Source: Craspedostauros australis | Taxonomy: Eukaryota > Bacillariophyta > Bacillariophyceae > Mastogloiales > Achnanthaceae | Assembly: GCA_026770025.1 (NCBI GenBank) | Contig: JAMXDE010000005.1 | Coordinates: forward strand, 2,294,001-2,358,000 | DNA length: 64,000 nt | Direction: 5' to 3' | Shown: piece by piece, positions 19,694 through 29,212 of the stretch | Layout of the letters: each line of letters begins with the position of its first letter | Position numbering within the stretch: the stretch's first letter is position 1 | The notes under the pieces: model-generated | The model's input: the letters and a program-made list of their open reading frames with translations, nothing else | What the model was told of the DNA's origin: nothing | The model's database searches: none | Program-made: the position numbers and the translations under genes

Positions 19694-21796
19694 ATGAGTG
19701 AACGTGAAGCGAAAAATGGGTTGGCGCCAAAACACCACAATGGCTACGGCAGCATTGGCAACGCGAGTGCGGGCAGCGCCATCGTGCTGCATCGGTGTCA
19801 TGATCCACCAGTGCAGGTGGCCAGGCACCCCTGCAATCTGCAACAGGAGCTGCAAATCAAGGCGTCATCCTTGGAAATGGCGCTGACGAAACGGCTAGCA
19901 ACGTTCGAACCAACTCCAGGTCATCAAGATGGGGCGTCGGGTGCACATGGCGGTCTGGATCTGGACGACGACATCGACGACGACGACGACGACGACATGG
20001 ATGACGACATTGATCTGGATCCAGTCCAATTCCAACCCAGACATGATTGCCAATGGCTCCGTGCTCGTGGGCCTTGCATGCCACTGGACACAATACTTGG
20101 GATTCCGGAAGATTCTCGTGGTGCACGCCACACTGAAGCTTCTTCTACAGCAACGCTTGATCCAATGCTTCGAATCGAATGGTTCACTGCGACGGAGCAC
20201 GGTGCTAATAGCATAACCGGCAGCACCAATGCATCCAATGGCGCGGAAACGAATGCGCAGGACGCAGCCAACGGACCTGCACACAACTGTCCGCTGCCAC
20301 GCACGGAATGGCGCAGAGATGTGCATGGCAAGCAGGTCCAGAGGAATGGCGCTGGCGGGACACAGGCAATAGATACTACAAGTGCAAATCACTACCACGT
20401 CCGCTGGGTCGACGTACGTCGTGGAACGCATGCGCACAACAACAACAACAGCAACGCCACTCCTCAGTGCGGGACCTCGCAGAGCGAAGATGAAGCGAAG
20501 TCTCTCAATGATCAGGAGCCGTTGCTATCTTCGAAGGCGAGTGCGTTGCATTTCTTCCGAAGCCTCCTGGGCTGCACGCATGATGTTTCTCCTTGGGTGC
20601 CACCGACCAACGAAGCGCCAATAACATCGTCGCAACAGCCTCTGTCGGACCAATTGCCCACCGCTTGTGTGCTGGCCGTATCACCGGAACAATGCAACGA
20701 TATGCTCACATCATTCCGAATATCGGACGCATCACCATCCTGGTTTCTTCATTGTGTCGCTGATTTGGAGGAGCTCGAAGATCTGCGTGAAATTGAAGGA
20801 TTCCAGCTGGTGAATCCCCATGGCTCGACTTCTCCAAACGCCGCAGCAGCCGGAACCAAAAGTGCCGCCCACCCACACAACGGCAACGATCAAGAAGCCA
20901 CTTTGCTGATCTTCAAACCAATCTTCGAGCGGCCGTACTTATCCACGACGCATCCCAAGGATAGCACCGTTCCTGTAGATCCAGCTGGATGCTTGTGGGA
21001 AACGATCTGTGTTGAGAATACGGACAATGGCAGCAACGGCAACAGCAGCGGCGTCAATGGCAACAGCAATGACCAACAAAGCGAGAGCAAGCCCAGCTTT
21101 TCTATCGAGCATCGTCTGGTATGCCCACCAATCTTGGACTTCCACCAGTACTACGGCGATTGTGGCGATCTCTTTTCTACAGAGAACCTCCGCCTCTTCA
21201 CAGAAGAAGCCGTCAACATACCGAAATGGACACCTTGGCCAGAAACGCAACATTACTCGAGCTCGGCACCATCGGCGGCAGCAGGATCAGGGTCAGCATC
21301 GGACTCGATAGAAGCATGGACGGTGTTCCCGCTCTGCTACTGCTTTCCTGCCAACGACGTGGACCACCGGCAGTGGGTGCCGGTGACTCGGTCCCTGTGC
21401 CCGCAAACATGCCGCATCCTGGAATCCGTGCTCGGGGACAGACTCCGCACAGCGCTTTTCTCCCAGCTCCAGCCCAACACTGTTCTGGAGGCGCATTCTG
21501 GATGGGCCGATCTTGCCAACCACGTCGTGAGGCTGCACATCCCGCTGGTCGTACCAGAAGAAGAGGCCGGCTTGTGCGGATTGTGGGTGGATGGTTGCAT
21601 GGATATTCACCGTCAGGGCGTGCCGATGGTGTTTGATGATTCCAAAATCCACCGCGCGTTCAACTACAGCGATTCATCAAGCCGCATCGTCCTCATTGTT
21701 GATCTGGAACGTCCTCCGAGCCTGCCCATTGGCAGGTCGACCGGCGGTCACTCTGACGAACTCGATAAGTTCATCGCCCGAATGAGCGGATTTTGA
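19694..21796 (+). CDS. Aspartyl/asparaginyl beta-hydroxylase-like 2-oxoglutarate dioxygenase
   Basis: A 700-residue protein from the ATG at 19694. The catalytic domain is C-terminal (about 560-695). It matches the AspH family: EAHSGWA (His601), RLHIPL (His615), and FDDSKIHRAFN (His653) followed by SSRIVLIVDLERP (Arg664). By comparison with AspH, His601 and His653 would bind Fe(II), while His615 and Arg664 would hold 2-oxoglutarate; the spacing is 3-6 residues longer than in the human enzyme. The first 550 residues are not recognisable, with an Asp-only patch (about 90-105) and Asn/Ser-rich runs. There is no clear signal peptide or membrane anchor, so a cytosolic or nuclear location is more likely than the ER placement of animal AspH. 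Substrate unknown. Confidence 0.87.
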   Translation: MSEREAKNGLAPKHHNGYGSIGNASAGSAIVLHRCHDPPVQVARHPCNLQQELQIKASSLEMALTKRLATFEPTPGHQDGASGAHGGLDLDDDIDDDDDDDMDDDIDLDPVQFQPRHDCQWLRARGPCMPLDTILGIPEDSRGARHTEASSTATLDPMLRIEWFTATEHGANSITGSTNASNGAETNAQDAANGPAHNCPLPRTEWRRDVHGKQVQRNGAGGTQAIDTTSANHYHVRWVDVRRGTHAHNNNNSNATPQCGTSQSEDEAKSLNDQEPLLSSKASALHFFRSLLGCTHDVSPWVPPTNEAPITSSQQPLSDQLPTACVLAVSPEQCNDMLTSFRISDASPSWFLHCVADLEELEDLREIEGFQLVNPHGSTSPNAAAAGTKSAAHPHNGNDQEATLLIFKPIFERPYLSTTHPKDSTVPVDPAGCLWETICVENTDNGSNGNSSGVNGNSNDQQSESKPSFSIEHRLVCPPILDFHQYYGDCGDLFSTENLRLFTEEAVNIPKWTPWPETQHYSSSAPSAAAGSGSASDSIEAWTVFPLCYCFPANDVDHRQWVPVTRSLCPQTCRILESVLGDRLRTALFSQLQPNTVLEAHSGWADLANHVVRLHIPLVVPEEEAGLCGLWVDGCMDIHRQGVPMVFDDSKIHRAFNYSDSSSRIVLIVDLERPPSLPIGRSTGGHSDELDKFIARMSGF

Positions 21797-23852
21797 GCAA
21801 ATCGGACACAACGTGCGCATGTTCATCGATGCATACATCTCCACAGCGACTGTGAGGGGCAGTCGCACCATCTATCGGTGAGCGCTGGCTGGGGCAGGAT
21901 GGAAACTGGAAACGAACATGCTGCACGCTCGCTCCGTCGCCAAGCTCAGTGGGCGTGGGTGGGCATAGCGAGCGGATGTTGCACAGGAGATGATGGACGG
22001 AAGCTTTCCAGTGTGAGAGAGAGAGAGAGCGATTGTACTCTACTCGACGATTCCAAGAATTTCGAGCTCAGCAACGCTCCCTGGGGGGAGGGATTCGGAT
22101 CTACTCTACTTGTCTCTCGCGAACGATCATTGCCATGGTGTCTCTCATCCATACCTGCGTGAGCAATGTGATTTTGAAGGTTTTCGGCCTGAAGCGACGG
22201 AGGCGGGAACCGAGATGTCGACCTGGTCGCGCAAGTGTTGGGTTAGGTAGCGCAACTGAACAGCACAGCTGAAAAGCATAGTTGGAAGAGTCTCTCGCGC
22301 TTACCTAAGAGCACATACATTGGCTTCCATTTTCGGCGAAGTCATCTCATCGCGCCGCATACCACGCACTCGTTTGGGGCAGTGATACAGCCGCATCTGT
22401 GCCGAGATGCGACCACAACGCTCAACTGCCTTCCCGTCTGTGGAGATCGCCGTCTGGCAATTCCACGACGCCGGCGCAAACGCCTTGCCTTCACAACCCA
22501 TCTCGAGATGTGTTCTGCACGTCCGCGGATATTCCCAAGTGTGACCGCCTCCCTGATACGTACTACCATTCGAGTACAACCAGACGCAAAGAAATCTGCA
22601 GTGGGAGGCATGTTGCCCTTGGTGGTAAAAATCTGTTTCGCACGAATGGAGAGCGGCGCTTCTTCCCAATCCCTTCCTGTGGCTGAGATCTGCGACTATG
22701 GAAGAGTTCGTGGCGACCGAGACAGCAAGCCAAGAACGCGAAGAATGCCGCGACTATACTGCCCGATGCGTGTGCAGACGACTCTCAATCGCACATGATG
22801 GTCATCTCCGGTTCGGATTGAATATTGAAGTTGCGGCAAGTTCGTCAGTCGGCGGATAGCTCATACAAGCCACACGTTGGCTACTGTAAAATGTGAGTTC
22901 ACTTCATCCCCATGCTTGGAGATGTGCACGCTCGCGATTGTACGAGTGACAAACGACGAAGTCGTCCCTCTGTGCAAATGATAGCCAAGATCAAGTTGCT
23001 AAGCGCAAGAGCGAAGATGATGTATTGGAGGCCACAGAATGGGCAGTGTGGTGCAGTGTGGCGTCGCGGTTGCAACTCTCGCTGGTACCATAGCACAGAA
23101 TGCTCTCTCCCTGTCTCTCCAGAGGGAGAGTCTTCGGACATCACATACTCCGATTGACTTGACTGGAGCAGTTGGCGGTATCCCTGACGCCGTGCGCACC
23201 CGCGACCAGGCCAACGAAGGGCTTATGACTACCAGCGTCACTTTTTGCATCACGTGTGATGTTCGCTTTGTTCCATCGGGCCATTGTGCGTCACAAATCC
23301 GCGAAATTCCATGTCGTCTCAAAAGTCGCGCCAAACAATCCACATGATTCGCTACGAGGGCGATGACGAGGCTCTCACGCGCTTTGTGCGCAATGCGCAA
23401 GACTTGTCGAGATGGCATTCCGTCCTCTCTCTGGGCGTCACATGGCGAATGGTGGGTTGGGGCGTCAGATGTCGCCACAGAGGTGACGTTTCTGTCGAAT
23501 GCAACTCGTGTTCATGGAGAACCTTGCTCTAGCGCATTCCTGGCGTTCTTCTTCCCATGAAGCACGAAGAGCAATGCGGGCGTACTCGGATGGTACCAAG
23601 CCCGCATCACGACATCACAGAGCGCGTTTGCTTCGTTTCTCTTGATGGGATTCCAACTCAGAGTGCGTACCATGCACCTTCCGCGTTCATACAATCAAAT
23701 CAGGAGACAGCGCAAACATACAGCTGCGTGATGAGACCAGTACATACCACACACACCTCAGGCTGTCATTTTCATCGGAGCTTGGGCAGCATAGAGCAGG
23801 ATAATCGCAACAGAGCGGACTTGGGACGGTGCCAACCAACACATCTTCCAGC
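21797..23852. other. Two-kilobase region without a supported gene
   Basis: A GA microsatellite lies at about 22014-22029. Frames such as 22301-22669 (minus), 22382-22798 (plus) and 22999-23478 (minus) overlap one another and show no recognisable motif. A small unrecognised gene cannot be excluded. The last 100 bases are probably 5' UTR of the gene at 23853. Confidence 0.4.
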
Positions 23853-24872
23853 ATGGCGCAACAGAAACGAAACAGCGAGAGCGGGGAATGGCCAACGGGT
23901 ACGACCTTCGAAGAGGCGCACCGGGTCTTCCTGCAGCTCGATCGCAGCTCTCAGATGCAATTCATCGACGTCATGATGGCATCTGTGGAACCAATTCCCT
24001 TTCGGCACACACCCAGTTCAGGCGAAGGGAGGAGCAACAACAACAACAACAACAACAACAATGGTAATAGCACGGCCGGCCTTTCCGTCGACGTCAATCA
24101 CGCGGATGATAGCACTGATGACGAGCAAGGTGATGAGCAAGGCAACGATCAGCGGTGCGATGGGAGCGAGATGAGCTTGCAGCATGAATCCGCAAAAATA
24201 GAACCCGTCACTTCTGGATCAGCCTCTTTCGGCGGGCGTGCAGAGTGCTCATTTACGCCACCATACCAACCCTCCAGCTTCTCGGAGGTGTCAAGCAACA
24301 GGGCAAGCTCAGCTTCCGAAACATCGATCCCGCTCAGCTCTTTGGCGACGCAACCGGACTATTCGGCAAAGCGCTTGCTCCCGACGAGCTTCCTGCCGCA
24401 CAGTCATACTGTGATCTTTGGGCGAGGCAAGGTCATCAACACATCGGCCGGGAATCTGGGGCTCGTGAGGCTGGTGCAATCGCGGTTGCAGGAGTATGTC
24501 AGCACCCAATCACGTCAACGCAAATCCGCCATAGTCTCCGATACCATCGATACGATCCGAGAATCATCGAACCACGAAGGCGCCTTCGTTCGACAGGACC
24601 GTGACGGTCGGTACTGGGAGGAGACCGAGGCAGACGCCCGCGAGAAAGTGGGGACGGTCTTCCGCAACCTTCTCAAGCACAGGTATCGTTCCAGCAGCTT
24701 CTCGAAGACCCAGCGAATCAAGGAACAGCGTGCGACACGAAAGAAGCAGATCCCACAATCCGCGCAAGCTGGAATGACTGCGTTGGATCATTCGCAGGGC
24801 AGCGGAGAGCCTGGGTCGGCCGGAGCACCGCGGCGGGTGTCGGGTGCAGGGTCCGGCGGTTCATCGTGTTGA
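23853..24872 (+). CDS. DUF6824-domain protein (diatom-type)
   Basis: The protein has 339 residues from the ATG at 23853; the frame extends 24 bases further upstream to a GTG only. Residues about 184-278 match my recollection of DUF6824: HTVIFGRGKVINTSAGN, then LVQSRLQEYV, a Lys-containing helix ending IVSDTIDTI, and a GRYWEETEADAREKVGTVFRNLL segment. The GRGK near the start and the W-E-x-x-x-x-x-A-R-x-K pattern near the end are the family hallmarks. The remainder is low complexity, including nine Asn in a row at about 62-70 and an acidic Asp/Glu/Gln stretch. Function is not known to me; the basic helical character suggests a nuclear or nucleic-acid role, but this is conjecture. It converges with the HCF173-like gene. 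Confidence 0.85.
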   Translation: MAQQKRNSESGEWPTGTTFEEAHRVFLQLDRSSQMQFIDVMMASVEPIPFRHTPSSGEGRSNNNNNNNNNGNSTAGLSVDVNHADDSTDDEQGDEQGNDQRCDGSEMSLQHESAKIEPVTSGSASFGGRAECSFTPPYQPSSFSEVSSNRASSASETSIPLSSLATQPDYSAKRLLPTSFLPHSHTVIFGRGKVINTSAGNLGLVRLVQSRLQEYVSTQSRQRKSAIVSDTIDTIRESSNHEGAFVRQDRDGRYWEETEADAREKVGTVFRNLLKHRYRSSSFSKTQRIKEQRATRKKQIPQSAQAGMTALDHSQGSGEPGSAGAPRRVSGAGSGGSSC

Positions 24873-25751
24873 ATCAAAGCGCATTGCCCAGGTCACCTCT
24901 GCGAGCCACGCCATCTGCACCATGCGACGTGGAACAAATGTAGCGACTGAACTGGATCCTCAGATGAGTACGCGAGGCCTCTAGAGAGTGTATGGTAGCA
25001 CGCTGGAGTATGTGCGTAGAACAGGTCGGATTCCGTGCCATGTTGAAGCCTGTGGCACTGGTTGAGTCTTGGCCCCTTCCACAGCCATACTCTCTAGAGT
25101 TCAATTCCCAGGTAGCCTCAACACGAGAGAATCACCTCGCCAAGCTGATTGACACTGGTCCAAAGAGTCACCGCAGCTATCAGTATCGTCACCTCTGCTC
25201 CGCCCACTCGTACACCTATCGTGCCAGTATCATTGCCCATCATTTGGACACTCCTGTTCCTATGCACTATTCACTGGCAGCAAGTGAGAAGCGACAACAC
25301 AGGATGCCTGCAAAGAGAAACCCAGAATCGAGCACGCGCAGTGCGAGTAATCGTATGTGCGGCACTCCATACGACCACCCAAACAAGAATACGAAGACCT
25401 ACGAGTATTCTGCTAATAGGGGTTAAACTGAGCTGTAAACTGCGTGTGCATGCGGTGTTCTCGATACATCCTTCTCGACTGCGATTATGTATGGTACGTA
25501 TGCCCCAATCTGAACCTACCTATCATGTGTGGGTACGTACTCTACAGAAGACGACCTACGTGCTATGGCCTTGGTCGACGCATTTCGGAGTGCTCTCTAG
25601 CAACGGTATTTGAGGCAATTGGGCCTGCCTGCTTGCGAGCGCGCGCTGAAGTTTCTCCTAATGGAATTTAGCGTACCTCAGTGCGACTGTCGGTCTGCTA
25701 TCTCCAACGGAATCGAATGATGTCACAGGTCACTCGCATTGGCGATGGCCA
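24873..25751. other. Convergent 3' intergenic region
   Basis: Separates the stops of the DUF6824 and HCF173-like genes. Plus-strand frames of 144-154 codons (24992-25613) have no recognised motif. Probably the two 3' UTRs plus spacer. Confidence 0.4.
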
Positions 25752-28487
25752 TCAGTCCTTCGGCAACGTCGCGAATTTGGCACCAATATTTTCATCCGAC
25801 ACGCTGCCTTTCTGTCGCTTGCCCATGTAGACGCTCTTGTTCAGGGCGTTCGGGTCCATCAACGCGCCGACGCAGACTTGGGCAGCCTCGTCTCTTGAGA
25901 CGGGGGCGATGTCGTCGCCAACCGCGCTGCTCAGATCGATCGTGCTGGCCTCGCCGCTCATCAGCTCGTTGAAACCTGCGACGCGGATGATCGTGTAGCT
26001 TAAACCGCTGTTCTTCAAGATCTCTTCGCCGCGGTACTTGAAATACGTCTCTGCCTTGCTGCGCTGGGACCGATCGTTGGCACTCGTCAGCAGATCTTCG
26101 CTGATGATTTCCACGGCACTCGCTTCGTCGGAGGCGGAGGCCGTGTCGAGTTCGTCGGCCGTGAGGAGCTGCTGCAGGTCGTGTCGCACCATCCCGCGCT
26201 TGGTGTGCTTGGGGATGCGGGCATCGCTCAAGTAGACGAACTCCGGCTCTGGCTGCTGTCGGTAGACCTTGATATGCCTCATGGCAAGGTAGAAGCTGAT
26301 GAAGCCGCGGTCCTTCGGTTGCCCCTGCATCCGCTGCTCGAGCTCTGTGGGGAAGTCATTCGCTGCGCTGCGGTACCGAAAACCAATGTACCGGACATCG
26401 GATCCTGTGAATGGTGCGGCGGTGACGCGCTGCTGGCCATCGTCGCCGTCTGCGGACGCCGTCGTGGACATCTCCCGCTTGAGCACCGGGACGAAACTAT
26501 CGAATGGAAGCCGAATGGTGACAGCCTTGTTCTTGCTCCTGTTGGTGCCGCGGAATGCCTTGGTTTGGGTGGAGAACGGGCAGACGTACTCTACTCCATC
26601 ATCTTCGTAGGACGACGTCCGGATGAAGGCCTCGAAGTTGCTGCCATCGGCGATGGCCCGCACAACGAATCCAGCAAACACAGATCCCAGATCGATGCCG
26701 TTGTCTGGATCATCGCGAGCGCGCAGCCTGCTGCTGATGATGGCAGCCTCACCTTGCACGCCACCGGCGCTTTCCGACTTGGGGATCTTGCCAACAAACA
26801 CGCCGCTGCCCATCTCGTTGCGCAACCACCGGCACTGCACCTGCGACGTAACATCCCGGCGTTTCTCCAACCGGGAGCCATCACCGTCACTGTCATCGTC
26901 GTCGTCGTCATAGTCATCACCGTACACGTCTTCGTATTCATCGTACTCATCATAGAAGTCATACTCATCGTACTTGCCATCACCACCGTTGCCATCGTCA
27001 TCAGGGTAGTCAGTGTTCTGACCAACTGGTTTGGTAGATGTTGATTGAGAATCGGCGCCTGTGCTGGCCTTGCTGCCTCCCTGGAATGCGCGGTCGTCCA
27101 CGCTCGTGTCATCGATCGAGAACAAGGTGAAATCTTCAGGCCGGCTTGAAAACTTGAAGAGCGATCGTTTGGCAGCCTGGGAGGTTCCGTAATCTGCGTG
27201 CCGAACGTTCTGGTACGCGCGCACGAGGTTCCCCACTCCTACCAAGTCCACCTGCTCCGCCAGCTTCGATCGGAGGTCCAGCACGTAGTCGAGCTGTTCC
27301 CATTCCATGTCGCTTATCGAGCCATCGTCGTCACTCTTCTCGTCGCCCTTCTCGCCGTTGCGCAAGTTCTCCTGCACGAACGTTTGGAAGTTGCGCTTGA
27401 AATCATTCTCGTCTGGCCTGGGTGCGCCGGCGCAAAAGACGATCTTGTCCACGTCCGTCACGGCGTACTCCAAGCTCTCCATGTTGCTGAGATCGCCCTG
27501 GCAGTACGTGACGCCCGTCCCCAGCATGTTCAACGTTTCGGAGTACAAGTCGCGCACGAGGACTCGGACGCGGAAGCGCCCCTCGAGCAGCAACCGACGC
27601 ACGACGCGCCGTCCGACTTCTCCGGTCGCACCGACGACCAGCACCTCCGGGATGTAATCATCGCGTTCCAGCAGCTTCTCGAGCGATCCGGAACGCTCCT
27701 GCGACGACGAAGACGAGAGGAAGCCATCCGATGATGACAGGCGATCGTCGATGTAGTACTTTTGTTTCGTTTCTTCGGAGAGGCCGCCGAGGTTCGTCGT
27801 CAGGCTGTCGAGGGTTTTGCGCAAATTCTGCCCGGCCTGGAAGGGGTTCAGGCTGGAGAGGATGCTGTTGGGCTTCGCTCCGGCCTCCGTGTTGCCATCG
27901 GTGTTGCTGGCGTTGCTTTCCGCTTCCTGAGTTGCCTGGGAGGATTGCCGCGGTGCGCCCTTGTTCGGTTGCCTTTGTTTCTGCTGCGATCCCTGCCTGT
28001 TCGCCGAGGACCTCTGCTTCTTCATCTGGGTCTGCACGGACTTCATGAGTTCCTTCTTTTTCCGTTCTCTGTCAGAAGAGGAGGACGAGGAGGAAACCTC
28101 TCCCTTTGATTTGGAACCGCCTTTCTTTGATGGTGACTTCTTACGCTTGCCTTTGGCCTTGCCTTTGGCATTTGGTTTCTTCTGCTTCGAAGACGGCGAC
28201 GACGCCGATTGCGATGAGGGGCTATCACCTGCATCTCCATCTCCATCACCAGCTTTCGCCTGCAGACCGAAAGCGAAGTCTCGTCCACCGAATTGTCGCG
28301 AATCAAATGCGACATAGCTTGGGCATGAGATGGCTCCTGCACAAGAAGAAGAAGAAGGGAGGTGCGAATGTGCAGTCGGTGTGAATTGGGACATGAATGC
28401 CTCCGCAGATGGCAACATTGACCCGATCATGCAAAGCACGACGAATGCGGCTTGTACCGCGGTAGCTTTCGTGTCCATCATCATCAT
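25752..28487 (-). CDS. HCF173-like plastid protein (atypical SDR plus CIA30 domain)
   Basis: The protein has 911 residues from the first of four consecutive ATGs at 28487; the frame is open upstream only to a TTG. Residues 1-30 are a signal peptide ending SAEA, followed by Phe31, the A|F junction expected of preproteins entering diatom-type plastids. A basic Ser/Lys-rich linker follows. The Rossmann fold starts with VLVVGATGEVGRRVVRRLL (GxxGxxG at about 285-291). From about 450 the chain has CIA30-like sequence (RPEDFTLFSID, then QCRWLRNEMGSGVFVG after an insertion of about 70 Asp/Tyr/Glu-rich residues), and it ends with the C-terminal part of the SDR. Plant HCF173 has the same SDR plus CIA30 plan and is needed for psbA mRNA translation and photosystem II build-up. 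A similar plastid role is inferred. The gene is divergent from the gene at 29213. Confidence 0.87.
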   Translation of the reverse strand: MMMMDTKATAVQAAFVVLCMIGSMLPSAEAFMSQFTPTAHSHLPSSSSCAGAISCPSYVAFDSRQFGGRDFAFGLQAKAGDGDGDAGDSPSSQSASSPSSKQKKPNAKGKAKGKRKKSPSKKGGSKSKGEVSSSSSSSDRERKKKELMKSVQTQMKKQRSSANRQGSQQKQRQPNKGAPRQSSQATQEAESNASNTDGNTEAGAKPNSILSSLNPFQAGQNLRKTLDSLTTNLGGLSEETKQKYYIDDRLSSSDGFLSSSSSQERSGSLEKLLERDDYIPEVLVVGATGEVGRRVVRRLLLEGRFRVRVLVRDLYSETLNMLGTGVTYCQGDLSNMESLEYAVTDVDKIVFCAGAPRPDENDFKRNFQTFVQENLRNGEKGDEKSDDDGSISDMEWEQLDYVLDLRSKLAEQVDLVGVGNLVRAYQNVRHADYGTSQAAKRSLFKFSSRPEDFTLFSIDDTSVDDRAFQGGSKASTGADSQSTSTKPVGQNTDYPDDDGNGGDGKYDEYDFYDEYDEYEDVYGDDYDDDDDDSDGDGSRLEKRRDVTSQVQCRWLRNEMGSGVFVGKIPKSESAGGVQGEAAIISSRLRARDDPDNGIDLGSVFAGFVVRAIADGSNFEAFIRTSSYEDDGVEYVCPFSTQTKAFRGTNRSKNKAVTIRLPFDSFVPVLKREMSTTASADGDDGQQRVTAAPFTGSDVRYIGFRYRSAANDFPTELEQRMQGQPKDRGFISFYLAMRHIKVYRQQPEPEFVYLSDARIPKHTKRGMVRHDLQQLLTADELDTASASDEASAVEIISEDLLTSANDRSQRSKAETYFKYRGEEILKNSGLSYTIIRVAGFNELMSGEASTIDLSSAVGDDIAPVSRDEAAQVCVGALMDPNALNKSVYMGKRQKGSVSDENIGAKFATLPKD

Positions 28488-29212
28488 CGTCCTTCCTCGT
28501 CCGCAGGAGTAGCAGGTCGTATGCTTCTTTGATCTGCTCTCTTTGTAATATATTCGGTTGCTGGTGGCCAATCCTCTGCCTCTCCCTCTTGTGTCTGCAC
28601 CAAGTGGTTTGATGTGTGGAGGGTATGGCGCTGTGGATCTGTGTTTGATGTTGCGCAGGATGGCCAGATGGACTGCCGACGCTTCGTTTTGCGCCGAAAT
28701 CGAAGCTCGCGTTGTGTCCTCTCTCGTTGATGTCCCCTGTTGTTGACGCCAATCTTTTTTGCGATGAGGACCCGGAAGTTCGCATAGTCATCTTGACACC
28801 AATCTACCTATTTGTATCTAGATATATCGGAAGCAGATTGATATCATTTGACTACCTTGACCACATAGGTGGATTGCTGACTGGATCGAATAAGTTTGTC
28901 TTGGTTGGCGATGCCCGAATGCCTCGACCACAAGAGCAAGCTCGCCGAAAGTCATTTCGTGTGTTCGACAAAAATAACGGTTGGTAAGAAACCAAACCAA
29001 CATCATCACTTGGCAACTCACAATTTGTCCTCACTGTTCTCCCAAGCACCACCACCAACAACCATCAACATCGCAGTAGAGGAGACGAAGAAAGATTGCA
29101 ATTCCAGTTGCAATCTTGTGGCTTCGGAGGTTCCTACTTTTGGAAGTGTCGGGGGGTTCACCTCGCTGTCGTTGGTGCAGTGTCTGGAACTTGCGGAAGG
29201 ACGCAAAGCATC
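28488..29212. other. Divergent promoter region
   Basis: 725 bases between two divergent starts, so both promoters should lie here. No gene or clear motif is seen. Confidence 0.5.

Noticed and set aside
26181-27044. 287-codon plus-strand ORF opposite the HCF173-like gene
   Set aside because: Antisense shadow, with hydrophobic Val/Ile runs arising from the complement of Asp/Glu codons of the acidic insertion.
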